A stretch of 64,000 bases of DNA from Paracoccus sp. (in: a-proteobacteria) (GCF_030538755.1 NZ_JAUNTJ010000003.1:62001-126000); one strand, 5' to 3'; positions 37,609 through 47,315 are shown, numbered from the stretch's first letter. Numbers and translations are program-made. The notes: generated by a model not told the origin, from the letters alone.

Positions 37609-38409
37609 TCAAGTTTCCTTTTGTGCCGCCATCCGGCTGCGGCGCGCGCGCAAGGCCAGCCCCGGCAGAATCGCAAAGCAATCGGCATAGCGGCGCGCCA
37701 GCCTGCGCGGGTTGCTGGCCATGCGCCACGCCCATTCCATTGCAATCGACTGCACCCATTTCGGCGCGCGGACCTGACTGCCGGCAATGAAATCCAGCCC
37801 CGCCCCGACCGAGGCAAAGCCGCATTGCAGCGCGGATTGCGCGGCATAGGCGGCGAAAATTTCCTGTTTGGGCGCCCCAAGGGCCAGAAAGCACAGGCCG
37901 ATATCCTGTTCGCGCAGCAGGTCGATGGCGTGATCCGCCGCAGGCCCCCGTGGATCGAATCCAAAGGGCGGCGCGTGACGCAGCGCGACGTTCAGGCCGG
38001 GATGAGCGGATTCCAGCCGCTGCGCCGTCAGCGCCAGCACCTCATCCGTCGATCCCAGCAGGCCGACCCGTGTGCCGGTCCGCGCGGCCAGCGCGGCCAG
38101 CGGCTGCACCAGCTCTGATCCGGGAATCAGCTCGACCTGCTGCCCGGCCAGCCGCGACAGCCAGATGATCGGATTGCCATCGGCGACGACATGGCTATGC
38201 GCCTGATAAGCCCCAAGAAAAGCGGCATCCTTGCGCAGCTTGACCAGATGATCCAGATTCAGCGTTGCCAGCGTAAAGCCCTGCCGCGCTGCCATTTTCT
38301 GTTCCAGATCGGCCAGCAAGCCCGCGCGCGTGGGGGCGGTGATATGGATGGATTCGGGCCGATTATTGGCAAAAACGGGAATCCGCACGGATTCTTGCCG
38401 CTGATTCAT
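37609..38409 (-). CDS. WecG/TagA/CpsF family glycosyltransferase
   Basis: 266-residue GT26 enzyme that adds N-acetylmannosaminuronic acid or a related sugar to a lipid-linked precursor at the inner face of the membrane. The family core is visible: ATLNLDHLVKLRKDAAFLGAYQ, VVADGNPIIWLSRLAG, VGLLGSTDEVL and the LGAPKQEIFAA signature, with FDFIAG-like VGAGLDFIAGSQVRAPKW near the end. The ATG at 38409 lies next to a GTG at 38412; AAGGGTAA precedes both. It is divergent from the GT2 gene across 129 bases. A role in exopolysaccharide repeat-unit assembly fits the neighbours. Confidence 0.92.
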   Translation of the reverse strand: MNQRQESVRIPVFANNRPESIHITAPTRAGLLADLEQKMAARQGFTLATLNLDHLVKLRKDAAFLGAYQAHSHVVADGNPIIWLSRLAGQQVELIPGSELVQPLAALAARTGTRVGLLGSTDEVLALTAQRLESAHPGLNVALRHAPPFGFDPRGPAADHAIDLLREQDIGLCFLALGAPKQEIFAAYAAQSALQCGFASVGAGLDFIAGSQVRAPKWVQSIAMEWAWRMASNPRRLARRYADCFAILPGLALRARRSRMAAQKET

Positions 38410-38538
38410 CACTTGGTTACCCTTGACGTTTACAGATCAACACAGACAGCAACTGCCTTGCATCCTCAGATAGCATGATCCATGGCAACGGAAAATATGT
38501 GTAACTGACGCATCGGCGGTAAAGTGAGGTTATGATAA

Positions 38539-39384
38539 ATGGTCCCTGGTGCCCCTGATCTGACGGTGATTATCCCGGCCAGCAACGAACAGGATTACAT
38601 CGACCCCTGTCTGGCCGCGCTGCTGGCGCAGGATCAGGCGGCGGGGCGGGTGCAGGTGATCGTCGCCGCCAATGCCTGCAAGGACGCGACCGAGGATAAA
38701 GTGCGCGGCTGGACCGGGCGCTTTGCGGATCGGGGCTGGGATCTGCGGCTGCTGTCGATTCCCGAACCGGGCAAGGTGAACGCGCTGAACCGGGCCGAGG
38801 CGGTGGCAGACCCGGCTGCGCCGCGCGTGTTTCTGGATGCCGACGTGATCTGCGAACCGGCGCTGTTGGGGCAGTTGCGCGATGCTTTGGCCGTGCCGCA
38901 GCCGCGATACGCGACCGGCACCTTGCAGGTTGCGCCTGCCCGCACCGGCACCACCCGGCGCTATGCCCGCATCTGGACGGAACTGCCCTTCGTCAAGGGC
39001 GGGGCGGTCGGTGCCGGGCTGTTTGCGATCAACGCTGCCGGGCGGGCGCGATGGGGGGCGTTTCCCGATATTATTTCCGATGACACCTTTGTGCGCCTGA
39101 ACTTCACCCCGGATGAGCGGGTCGAGGTGCCCGCCCGCTATATCTGGCCCATGATCGAGGGGTTCGGGCCGCTGGTGCGTGTGCGGCGGCGGCAGGATGC
39201 CGGGGTCACGCAACTGGCCAAGCACTGGCCCGACCTGCTGCAAAACGAAGGCAAGGCCAGCGTCACCCCCGGCCTGCTGATGCGGCTGGGGCTGACCCGG
39301 CCTGCGTCGATGCTGACCTATCTGGCCGTCCACTTTGCCACCCGCATGGACCGTGGCGACGGCGGGTGGAGCAGGGGGCGCTAG
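38539..39384 (+). CDS. GT2 family glycosyltransferase
   Basis: 281 residues with a GT-A fold: PDLTVIIPASNEQDYIDPCL at the N-terminus, then VFLDADVICEP holding the DxD-type metal motif (DAD, about residues 98-100). A GGAVGAGLFAIN acceptor-binding segment and an ISDDTFVRLNF stretch with the expected catalytic Asp follow. No membrane segment, so it is a cytosolic or peripheral transferase. It opens a plus-strand pair with the GT4 gene; together with wecG and the flippase it should build the repeat unit. Sugar specificity is not predictable. Confidence 0.9.
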   Translation: MVPGAPDLTVIIPASNEQDYIDPCLAALLAQDQAAGRVQVIVAANACKDATEDKVRGWTGRFADRGWDLRLLSIPEPGKVNALNRAEAVADPAAPRVFLDADVICEPALLGQLRDALAVPQPRYATGTLQVAPARTGTTRRYARIWTELPFVKGGAVGAGLFAINAAGRARWGAFPDIISDDTFVRLNFTPDERVEVPARYIWPMIEGFGPLVRVRRRQDAGVTQLAKHWPDLLQNEGKASVTPGLLMRLGLTRPASMLTYLAVHFATRMDRGDGGWSRGR

Positions 39385-39434
39385 GGTTGCGGGGCAGGTG
39401 GCAAAGGCGCTACAGCCCGTGCGTGTTCAGGTAA

Positions 39435-40715
39435 ATGGTGGCCGCGATGACAGATCAGACCGAAACCCCGACAATCGCCTATCTGACCGGCGATTATCCC
39501 AAGGTGTCGCACACCTTTATCCAGCGCGAGGTCGCGGCGCTGCGGGATCTGGGGCTGGACATCCGCACCTGCTCGATCCGCCGCCCCCCCGCGCACGAGG
39601 TTGCGGGCGATGCCGAACAGGCCGAGCTGGCGCAGACCTTTTATGTGCTGTCGCAGGCCAAGCGTCCGCTGCGGCTGATCGGCGCGCATCTGGGCGCGCT
39701 GCGGCGCAATCCGGGCGGATGGGCGCGGGCCTTGGGTCTGGCGTGGCGCACCCGTTCGGCCGGGGTAAAGGCGGCGCTGTGGCAGATGTTCTATTTCCTC
39801 GAAGCGGGGGTTCTGGCCGATCACCTGCACCGCATTGGCGCGCGGCATCTGCATAATCACTTCATGGATTCAAGCTGTTCCGTGGCAATGCTCGCGTCGG
39901 AAATCAACGGCACGCCGTTCAGCTTTACCCTGCACGGCCCGACCGAACTGTATGAGCCGCACCGCTGGCGGCTGGATGAAAAGATCGCCCGCAGCGCCTT
40001 TTCTGCGTATATCAGCCATTTTGCGCGGTCGCAGGGGATGCTGTTTTCTGACCGCGACCACTGGAACCGGATGCGGATCGTGCATTGCGGCATCCAGCCC
40101 GAACGCTACGCCGGGCCGCGCGCGACGCCGCCGGGCAAGACGATGGTGTTTATCGGGCGGATGTCGGGGGTCAAAGGCGCGCCGTTGATGATCGAGGCGC
40201 TGGCCGCCCTGCTGCCGCAGCACCCCGATGCGCGGCTGGTGATGATCGGCGACGGGCCGGAACGCCCCGCGCTGGAAGCGCAGGCCCGCGCCTTGGGGCT
40301 TGGCGATGCGGTGACGTTTACCGGCACGCAGACGCAGGATCAGGTCGCCGCGCATCTTGCCAAGGCCGACCTGCTGGCGCTGCCCAGCTTTGCCGAAGGT
40401 GTGCCGGTTGTTCTGATGGAGGCGATGGCCGCAGGCTTGCCCGTCGTTTCAACCCGCATCGCAGGGATTGCCGAACTGATCGAGGATGGCGCATCGGGCT
40501 ATCTGGTGCCGCCGGGCGATCTGGATTCGCTGGTTGAACGGCTGGATGCCCTGCTGAACGACCCGGAACTGCGGGGGCGTATGGGGCAGGTCGGCCGTGC
40601 CAAGGTCCGCGCCGACTATGCCATTACATCCGAAGCGGCCTGGCTGGCCGATCTGTTCCGGGGCAGTCTGGCAGGCGATCTGCCCGCGACCCTGCGTCCG
40701 CCTGTGGCTCGGTAA
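39435..40715 (+). CDS. GT4 family glycosyltransferase
   Basis: 426-residue GT-B enzyme. The N-terminal acceptor domain starts TPTIAYLTGDYPKVSHTFIQREV, typical of colanic-acid-type transferases (WcaL/AmsK-like); it contains HLHNHFMDSSCSVAMLAS. The C-terminal nucleotide-sugar domain holds FIGRMSGVKGAPLMIEAL, MIGDGPERPALEAQA, TGTQTQDQVAAHLAKADLLALPSFAEGVPVVLMEAMAAGLPVV, containing the E-x7-E-like catalytic pair. A second ATG at 39447 is an alternative start. Downstream of the GT2 gene by 50 bases, likely the same operon. Confidence 0.92.
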   Translation: MVAAMTDQTETPTIAYLTGDYPKVSHTFIQREVAALRDLGLDIRTCSIRRPPAHEVAGDAEQAELAQTFYVLSQAKRPLRLIGAHLGALRRNPGGWARALGLAWRTRSAGVKAALWQMFYFLEAGVLADHLHRIGARHLHNHFMDSSCSVAMLASEINGTPFSFTLHGPTELYEPHRWRLDEKIARSAFSAYISHFARSQGMLFSDRDHWNRMRIVHCGIQPERYAGPRATPPGKTMVFIGRMSGVKGAPLMIEALAALLPQHPDARLVMIGDGPERPALEAQARALGLGDAVTFTGTQTQDQVAAHLAKADLLALPSFAEGVPVVLMEAMAAGLPVVSTRIAGIAELIEDGASGYLVPPGDLDSLVERLDALLNDPELRGRMGQVGRAKVRADYAITSEAAWLADLFRGSLAGDLPATLRPPVAR

Positions 40716-40971
40716 CGGTCCGCGTCACGACAAATGCCCCGTGCGCACCCTGATTGCGCGGCGGCAACCCGCGGGCTGATGAAGCAGGCCCGCACGCGCG
40801 GGGGCGGCGCGACAAGCGAAAAGTGCCGGACGCGGCTGATCCGGATGCCCTTGGACGCGCGGGGGCAGCCTATGCCTCATGGTCGTTGATAAACTCGGCG
40901 TCTGAATGCCTGCGCGCATGGAAAACCGGACTGCTGCCGGTGAAAACTGCGCTGCGCCAACCTTGGCGCGC
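40716..40971. other. Convergent gap between GT4 and the O-antigen-ligase-like gene
   Basis: 256 bases with several short GC-rich dyads, for instance ACGCGCGGGGGC occurring twice near 40792-40806 and 40856-40867. I see no gene, ribosome site or T-tailed terminator. Short frames here have no start context. Confidence 0.5.
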
Positions 40972-42570
40972 TCAGGCCACAGCCCTCCGCCCTCGTTCGG
41001 CACCGGCAACGGCTGCTGCGGCGCGACGGGATGGTGCGGCAACGCGCGAGGTAAACTCGACCCGCCCGGCCAGCGATCCGGCGATCAGCCATGTCAGCGG
41101 CGTGACGTTGGCATTGGGGATCGTGTCGATCATATTGGCGATCAGCATCAGCGACAGCGCCGCCGACGCTGTGTCAAGATCCCCCCGGCGCCGCCGCGCC
41201 AGCAACACGACCGGCAGGATCAGCAAGCCGTAATAAGACAGATAACCGACCCAACCGGACGACCCCAAGGCCATGATCCAGCCGCCATCGGTTACGCTGA
41301 CGTCTTGCCCGGTTTCCTGATCGCGGACCCGGTTGCGACCCCAGCTGCCCCAGCCGAAAAGCGGGCGTTCATTGGCCTTGTCCAGCAGCATATCCTCATT
41401 GCGGATACGATAAGCCAGCGAGTCGGCGCGCTGTTCGTTAATGCTGCTCGACCATTCCAGCACGGTATCCAGCGGCACCAGCCCGGCGCTGCGCATCATC
41501 GGAAAGGTCAGGATGAACAGGCCGATCAGCGCCGCGACCATCAGTTGCAGGCGAACGCCGCCGAAGATGATAAACGGCAACAGCGCCACAGCAATGGCCG
41601 TCGCCCCCATGTTGCGGCTGATGAAGGTGATGAACAGCAGCCACATCAGCGTCAGCACCCAGCGGGTCGGGTTGCGCAGCGGATCGCGTGCCTGTTTCAC
41701 CCCGCGTCGCGGTGCCGCCTGCCGCCCCGATGGTGCGGCGGGTTCCTGAACCGCTGTGGTGTTGTCGGTTGCGTCCAGCGCGGCGGGCCTGCGCCCGCGC
41801 CGCGTCTGCGATGCCTGCTTCAGCCGATCCGACGACACGCGCCACAGCGCCGCCGTGGCCAGACAGCACATCGCGCAGAAAATGCCGACCGCCAGCCCGT
41901 GCGACATGAACACCATCGGGCGATAGCCATCGCGCACATGCTGAACAAAGCTGTGCTGGTGATAGCCGTAAGTCAGCCGGTGCAACTGCGGGCTGAACCG
42001 GGCCTCCCACAGCATGAAGGCGGAATAGATCAGCACGGCGGTCACAAGGATGCGCAGAAAGGTGATCTGCGCCTCGGGCGTGCCCAGAAAGCGGCGGGCC
42101 AGAAAGAACGGGATCAGGGTCATGATCGCGTCCTGCATCAGTGAAAAGCCGTCGAACATGGACATCGGCAGCACTGTCACCGGGCCGACGCGGAACGCAT
42201 CCATATTGGTAAAGGCGACGGCCAGCGGCGTCAGCACGAAGGTCAGCATCAGCATTAGAAAGACAGGATGCCGTTTGCGATGCGCCAGCTTGCCCGCCAC
42301 CGTATCGCGCACCGTGCCTGCCGCCCGCACCGTTGCCCGCGCTGCACGGCGCATTTCGTCACGCGACCGGCCAAGCGCCAGCACCAGCGCGCAAAAGGCC
42401 GGCATGGTGGCTTTGTCCAGATCGGGCAGCAGGGGGATATTGATGACAAACCGCTGCGGCAGAAACATCTGGCCCAGCAAAAACGTCCAGATCAGCGCCG
42501 GAACAAGCTGCATCCGCCGGAACAGCAGGATGGCCACCAGCGGGTAGCTGAACAAGGCAATATAGACCAT
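40972..42570 (-). CDS. O-antigen ligase/polymerase-like membrane protein
   Basis: 532 residues with about ten or more hydrophobic segments and a large periplasmic loop that includes LFGWGSWGRNRVRDQETG, resembling the ligase/polymerase (Wzy/WaaL) family, whose conserved region follows an FGWGxGG-like motif. A basic, Pro/Ala-rich cytoplasmic insert lies near residues 245-295, and the C-terminus is a basic Arg/Ala-rich tail. It probably polymerises or ligates the repeat units for this locus. Convergent with the GT4 gene and divergent from the large secreted protein. Wzy versus WaaL cannot be told apart from sequence alone. Confidence 0.82.
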   Translation of the reverse strand: MVYIALFSYPLVAILLFRRMQLVPALIWTFLLGQMFLPQRFVINIPLLPDLDKATMPAFCALVLALGRSRDEMRRAARATVRAAGTVRDTVAGKLAHRKRHPVFLMLMLTFVLTPLAVAFTNMDAFRVGPVTVLPMSMFDGFSLMQDAIMTLIPFFLARRFLGTPEAQITFLRILVTAVLIYSAFMLWEARFSPQLHRLTYGYHQHSFVQHVRDGYRPMVFMSHGLAVGIFCAMCCLATAALWRVSSDRLKQASQTRRGRRPAALDATDNTTAVQEPAAPSGRQAAPRRGVKQARDPLRNPTRWVLTLMWLLFITFISRNMGATAIAVALLPFIIFGGVRLQLMVAALIGLFILTFPMMRSAGLVPLDTVLEWSSSINEQRADSLAYRIRNEDMLLDKANERPLFGWGSWGRNRVRDQETGQDVSVTDGGWIMALGSSGWVGYLSYYGLLILPVVLLARRRRGDLDTASAALSLMLIANMIDTIPNANVTPLTWLIAGSLAGRVEFTSRVAAPSRRAAAAVAGAERGRRAVA

Positions 42571-42777
42571 AAAGATAAACCCAAGCGCGACAATCGTGAC
42601 GGCAGATGCCGTATCATGTCATCAAATCCCGTCAAGGCGAAGAGTTTGCCTGCAAATTTACGCGATTTTAAGCCACGGCAGGGCATGTTGCGGCAACAAA
42701 CCGCCGCCGTGGCAAGACAGCGGCGGGTGACTATGCTAGGGCAGCGGGCGCATGACCAACCTGACAGAGAAGGTCTG

Positions 42778-45735
42778 ATGGTGTTTTATTCTCGGTTGCG
42801 CGCGGCTGGTGTCTGGCGCGTTTTTTCCTTGCTGATGGTTGTTGCCGCAGGTGCGGCCTCGGCTGGTCCGGTGCGGTTTTCCGTCAGCGATCAGGCGGTT
42901 GCGCCCGCCGCGCGCGGGGTGACGGTGACAATCGACAGCGTGGGCGAGGGGTCGTCGTTTTTCCCCGGCGGCGATTTCGAACCGATCATCCATCGCGACT
43001 GGCTGTATGCTTCGGACGATTCGCCGGACGATCAGCCGGGGCAGATCGTGGTCGGCGCGCAGGATGTCAGCCGCTGGGATGTGCTGCGCGATGGCGCGCT
43101 GGATGGTGCTGATGTGCAGGTGCTGCGGATTGAAAACGGTCAGTTCCGCGAGGTGCGCAGCGGCACTCTGGCACCCGGCGGCCATGCGGTTTCCGGGTGG
43201 TTTCCGCTGACCACCGGCATCGTTTCGCTGCATCCCGGCCTGACCCGCGCAACCGTCAGGATCAACGATTGGGAACGCCCCGGCGTGCCGCGCTGGTTCA
43301 CGGTGCGCGCCTATGACAACCGGGGCCGCCTGTCGGATTACGCCGTCCCCGCGCGGGTCGAGGTGCCGCAGGAACTGCAACAGCAAGCCAAGCGCGACGA
43401 TGCCGACCGTCCGTCGCAGCCGCCGCCCTCGGTCGATGATCCGTCAGCCGACGCTGACCCGCGCGGGCCGCTTGCGCCCCAAGGGGTGACGGCGCAGATG
43501 GCCCCCGGCGCCGTTGTCAATCTGAATTGGGAACTGCCCGCCGATGACGACGACATCGTGGGAGTTGTGATCTATCAATCCTATGTCGCGCCTGAACAGA
43601 TGCGCGGTTTCGGCCTGACCATGACCGACGCCACCTCGGGCGAGCCGGTGCGGCGCGGCGATCTGATCGTGCTGCGCAAGGTCATAGATCAGCCTGACCG
43701 CACCAAATTGTTGTCGGACCGGGTGTGGACGGCGGGTGTCGCCTCTGGCTGGCTGCGCCGCATGATGCCGGATTTCAACGACATGCCGGGCGACGCGTCA
43801 TGGTCCTATCGCCCGCACGATCCCGACCCGGCGCGCGCATGGGGCGGGCGCAGTTATCTGCATGTCGAATTGCCGGGGCGGACGCGCTTTTCTTTTGGCG
43901 TTCATAATCACGCTGGCACGGAACAAAACTGGTATGAGGTGCTGCGCCCCGGCGTGGAATATACGGTTTCGGCACGGCTGCGCGGCCAGCGCGCCGGAAG
44001 TGCGCGGTTCCGCCTGCTGGGCACTGATTATCAAGATTTGCCTGCCCTGTCGTTGGACTACGGCACCGAATGGGCGAATGTCAGCGCCACCTTTACCGTG
44101 CCCGAGGTGCTGACCGGGGCGCGGCCCATCGGGCAGATGGTGCTGGCCTTTCAGGGGCCGGGCTGGGTCGATGTGGATGATGTGCGCGTTCATCGCAGCG
44201 ACACGCCCTTTCTGGCGCTGAACGCCGATGAAAGCGCCGCCTTGCGCGATGCGGGTGTTTCGGCGCTGCGGTTTCACGGGATGGTGCGCACCGGCACCGA
44301 TACCTATGATCTGCCCGCGCTGCTGCGCCGTGGCGGGTTCCGTCTGAAAAGCCGGCAAATGGCCGGGATGCCCGATTCTCTGGGCTGGGCGCAGGACGCG
44401 GCGGCGGACCCGTGGCTTCAGATCGAACCGCATCTGAGCGATGAGGAATGGCGCGGGCTGATCGAATATCTGGCCGCGCCCTTTGATCCGGCGACCGATG
44501 ACCCGGCAGATAAGCCTTGGGCCGCGCTGCGGGTGGCGCAGGGACAGGCCGCGCCCTGGACCGATCAGTTCGACCGCCTGTATTTCGAGGTCGGCAACGA
44601 AACCTGGAACCCGATTTTCCGCCCTTGGGTCTTTCGCGGCATGACTGATGCGGCCACCGGCACCGACTATGATAACGGGCAGGTTTACGGCCTGTTTCAG
44701 GCGCGCATCGCGCAAATCCTGCGTTCCAGCCCGTGGTGGGATGCCGCCGGGCTGGAAGACAAGCTGGTCTTCGTGATCGGTGGCCGCGCGGGCTTTGATT
44801 TCACCACCAGCGCGGCATCGACCGCCGGGCCTGCCGATGCCGCGGATCTGCTGACCATTGCGGCCTATAACGGCGGCTGGGACGAAAACGAAGGCCCGCC
44901 ACGGCGCAACCGGGCCAGCTTTGTGAACCTGCTGAATCAGGTGCTTCAGGTGGTGCCGCAGCGCATCGAGCAGATGTCCGGGGGGGCGGAAACGCTTGCT
45001 GCCCGAACCGGGCACCGTCCGCTGATCGGCACATACGAAGCCGGGCCGGGCTATGTCATGAACGGGTTGAACGGCGCCAGGCTGTCGGGCGAACAGCAGC
45101 AGGAACAGGAACAGGTGATGAAAAGCCGCGCCGCCGGAGTGGCGACGCTGGACACCTTTCTGATGCAACGGCAGTTGGGCATGACGGTGCAGAACTTCTT
45201 TACCTTTGGACCGGGCGAATATTGGCGCTCGCACCAGCAATGGTATAACGGCGGCGAACCCTATCCGGCGTGGAGCTTGCTGGCCGCAATGAACCGCCAT
45301 GGCGCGGGCGAAATGTTGGCGGTAACGGCCTCGGGCGATATGCCGACGCAGCGTCTGCACAAGGCCGAAAGGCGCGCTGCCGTGCGCCGTGCGCCGCAGG
45401 TCGCCGTTTACGCCGCCCGGCAGGATGACCGGCTGACGGTCTTTGCCCTGTCGCGGCAGGTGCCCGACACGCCCGATGGCCGCGATGCCTGCACCCCGGT
45501 CGAGGTTGCCGTGCCCGTGACCCGCGCGCAATCGCTGCGTCTGATCCGCACCGGCGGGGCTTATGACGATAACTTCACCACCGGCCCCGCCCCGGTGATC
45601 GAGGATGTCGCGCTGGACCCGGCCCTGATCCGCGACGGGTTGCTGAGGATCGGCGGAGCCGACAGCGGCGCGCCGGACTGCGGGCTGCCGGGCGCGTCGG
45701 CCTATATCTATGTGATCGAGGGGGCCGCGCCGTGA
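42778..45735 (+). CDS. Large secreted glycosidase-like protein with carbohydrate-binding region
   Basis: 985 residues. A signal peptide spans about residues 1-29 (VAAGAASAG). An N-terminal beta-rich part and a fibronectin-like stretch (about residues 225-300) are followed by a jelly-roll, CBM4/9-like segment (about residues 335-480, ending VDVDDVRVH). The next region looks like a TIM-barrel glycosidase: Glu608 in YFEVGNETWNP resembles the clan GH-A acid/base motif, and Glu754 in GTYEAGPGY, 146 residues later, is in position for the nucleophile. A C-terminal beta-sandwich closes it. I do not recognise the exact family. ATG at 42778 follows GAGAAGG. Between the ligase-like gene and the flippase, it may trim or modify the exported polymer. 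Confidence 0.75.
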   Translation: MVFYSRLRAAGVWRVFSLLMVVAAGAASAGPVRFSVSDQAVAPAARGVTVTIDSVGEGSSFFPGGDFEPIIHRDWLYASDDSPDDQPGQIVVGAQDVSRWDVLRDGALDGADVQVLRIENGQFREVRSGTLAPGGHAVSGWFPLTTGIVSLHPGLTRATVRINDWERPGVPRWFTVRAYDNRGRLSDYAVPARVEVPQELQQQAKRDDADRPSQPPPSVDDPSADADPRGPLAPQGVTAQMAPGAVVNLNWELPADDDDIVGVVIYQSYVAPEQMRGFGLTMTDATSGEPVRRGDLIVLRKVIDQPDRTKLLSDRVWTAGVASGWLRRMMPDFNDMPGDASWSYRPHDPDPARAWGGRSYLHVELPGRTRFSFGVHNHAGTEQNWYEVLRPGVEYTVSARLRGQRAGSARFRLLGTDYQDLPALSLDYGTEWANVSATFTVPEVLTGARPIGQMVLAFQGPGWVDVDDVRVHRSDTPFLALNADESAALRDAGVSALRFHGMVRTGTDTYDLPALLRRGGFRLKSRQMAGMPDSLGWAQDAAADPWLQIEPHLSDEEWRGLIEYLAAPFDPATDDPADKPWAALRVAQGQAAPWTDQFDRLYFEVGNETWNPIFRPWVFRGMTDAATGTDYDNGQVYGLFQARIAQILRSSPWWDAAGLEDKLVFVIGGRAGFDFTTSAASTAGPADAADLLTIAAYNGGWDENEGPPRRNRASFVNLLNQVLQVVPQRIEQMSGGAETLAARTGHRPLIGTYEAGPGYVMNGLNGARLSGEQQQEQEQVMKSRAAGVATLDTFLMQRQLGMTVQNFFTFGPGEYWRSHQQWYNGGEPYPAWSLLAAMNRHGAGEMLAVTASGDMPTQRLHKAERRAAVRRAPQVAVYAARQDDRLTVFALSRQVPDTPDGRDACTPVEVAVPVTRAQSLRLIRTGGAYDDNFTTGPAPVIEDVALDPALIRDGLLRIGGADSGAPDCGLPGASAYIYVIEGAAP

Positions 45736-45751
45736 TCCTGCGCAGAGGTTC

Positions 45752-45781
45752 GCCCATCGTTCATACAGCTGTGCGATGGGC
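45752..45781 (+). terminator. Hairpin after the glycosidase-like gene
   Basis: Perfect 8-bp stem GCCCATCG (45752-45759) with CGATGGGC (45774-45781), loop of fourteen bases, 17 bases after the stop. The following TATCGACTTTGTT is only moderately T-rich. Confidence 0.5.
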
Positions 45782-45842
45782 TATCGACTTTGTTCGGCAA
45801 AGGCGGCACAAGCTGCGCCGGAAAGCTGTTTTCCTATAGTTT

Positions 45843-47243
45843 GTGCGTTATCGTTTCATGCAGAATCCATCGTTCTTGCGCCGTCTGACCGGCGATTCCG
45901 GGTCTTTACGCGCGCGCAGCATCCGTGCTTCGGCCATTACGGCCGGCGGCATTTTCGCACAGCGCGGCCTGAGTCTGGTCAGCAACCTCATCATGACCCG
46001 CCTGCTGGTGCCCGAGGCGTTCGGCCTGATGGCGATGGTGGTTGTGGTGCATATTCTGGTCACGATGCTGTCCGACATCGGCATCCACCAAAGCATCATC
46101 CGGTCCGAACGCGGCGATCAACTGCATTTCCTGCGCGCGGCATGGTCGGTGCAGATCGTCCGAAGCACGCTGATTACGGCGGCGGTGGTGACGGCGGGCC
46201 TGGGTGTCGGGGTGCTGGGGCCGCGTCTGGCCGCGCCCGACAGCGTTTATGCCGATCCGCAACTGCCCTGGCTGATCGTGGTGTCGGCACTGGCGATGCT
46301 GTTCAAGGGCTTTGAATCGACCGGGATCGCGCTGGCCAAACGACGGCTGATGCTGGGCAAGATCACCCAGATCGAGATCGGCAATCAGATCATCGTCATC
46401 ATCCTGATGGTGCTGCTGGCGCAATGGCAGGCCACGGTCTGGGTGCTGCTGCTGGGGATGATGCTGGGCGCGCTTCAGCGGATGATCTGGACCCATATCG
46501 CCTTTCGTGACACGCCGATGGGCTGGGTCTGGGATCGCGAGATCGCGGCGGATCTGTGGCAATTCGGGCGCTGGCTGATCGTGTCGTCTTTGTCAACCTT
46601 TGTCGTCAATCAGGGCGACCGGCTGATTTTGGGCGCTTTCTTGGATAAGACCACCTTCGGTATCTACGTCATCGCGGCGCTGTGGATCGACGCGGGCGCG
46701 AACCTGATTTCCATGGTCGGATCGCAGATCGCGCTGGCAGGGTTCGCCGAAAAGCTGCGCACCGCCCGCGATCAGTTCGCTCTGGTGTTCCGCAAGGTCA
46801 TGCGCGTCTTTGCCGTGCTGGTCGTTGCCACATTTCTGGGCGGGTTCTTTATCGGCCCGCTGCTGATAAAGGTGCTGTATACCCCCGAATACCACGCGGC
46901 GGGCTGGATGGTTGCGCTGCTGTCGTTCCGCTTTCTGTGCGCGCGCACCACGCCCTATGCCATGTTCCTGCTGGCCGAAGGGCAAAGCCGCACCGTGGCC
47001 TTTGTCTCGATCGTCTCGGCGGCGATCATGATGCTGGGGCTGCCGCTGGTTCTGACACAGTTCGGGGTGACTGCGGCGATCACCATGATTGCGCTGGCAC
47101 CGATCTGGGCCACGCCGCTGCTGGTCATGCAGGCGCGGCGGCGGATGCCCGACCTGCCGCCCTTTGGTTTGGAGCTGGCGCTGATCGCCGCCACGGTTGC
47201 TGTGGCGATTCTGGTAGCAGTGACGGGGCTTTATGGTGGCTAG
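45843..47243 (+). CDS. MOP-family oligosaccharide flippase (Wzx-like)
   Basis: 466 residues with about twelve to fourteen membrane segments. The N-terminal SAITAGGIFAQRGLSLVSNLIMTRLLVPEAFGLMAM pattern is the polysaccharide biosynthesis/flippase (Wzx/MurJ-like, PF13440-type) signature. It probably flips lipid-linked repeat units across the inner membrane for this EPS locus. The start is a GTG at 45843 or an ATG at 45858; neither has a strong ribosome site. A terminator-like hairpin lies at its stop. Confidence 0.9.
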   Translation: MRYRFMQNPSFLRRLTGDSGSLRARSIRASAITAGGIFAQRGLSLVSNLIMTRLLVPEAFGLMAMVVVVHILVTMLSDIGIHQSIIRSERGDQLHFLRAAWSVQIVRSTLITAAVVTAGLGVGVLGPRLAAPDSVYADPQLPWLIVVSALAMLFKGFESTGIALAKRRLMLGKITQIEIGNQIIVIILMVLLAQWQATVWVLLLGMMLGALQRMIWTHIAFRDTPMGWVWDREIAADLWQFGRWLIVSSLSTFVVNQGDRLILGAFLDKTTFGIYVIAALWIDAGANLISMVGSQIALAGFAEKLRTARDQFALVFRKVMRVFAVLVVATFLGGFFIGPLLIKVLYTPEYHAAGWMVALLSFRFLCARTTPYAMFLLAEGQSRTVAFVSIVSAAIMMLGLPLVLTQFGVTAAITMIALAPIWATPLLVMQARRRMPDLPPFGLELALIAATVAVAILVAVTGLYGG

Positions 47244-47261
47244 GGGGCGCCGGATGCCCCC
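47243..47261 (+). terminator. Hairpin at the flippase stop
   Basis: GGGGGC (47243-47248) pairs with GCCCCC (47256-47261), loop GCCGGAT, overlapping the TAG stop at its last base. A short TT tail only; possible boundary before the Kef-type gene. Confidence 0.45.
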
Positions 47262-47315
47262 TTGCGGCCAGCCCGGAATTGGCGTCTGATAACGCAAACA
47301 ACCGTGGGGACACAG

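Noticed and set aside
40716..40971. Possible transposase or gene remnant between GT4 and the ligase-like gene
   Set aside because: Short translated fragments did not resemble any family, and there is no start or frame continuity.
42268..42777. N-terminal extension of the glycosidase-like frame upstream of 42778
   Set aside because: No homology-like content; the signal peptide and GAGAAGG site place the start at 42778, and the extension overlaps the divergent ligase-like gene.
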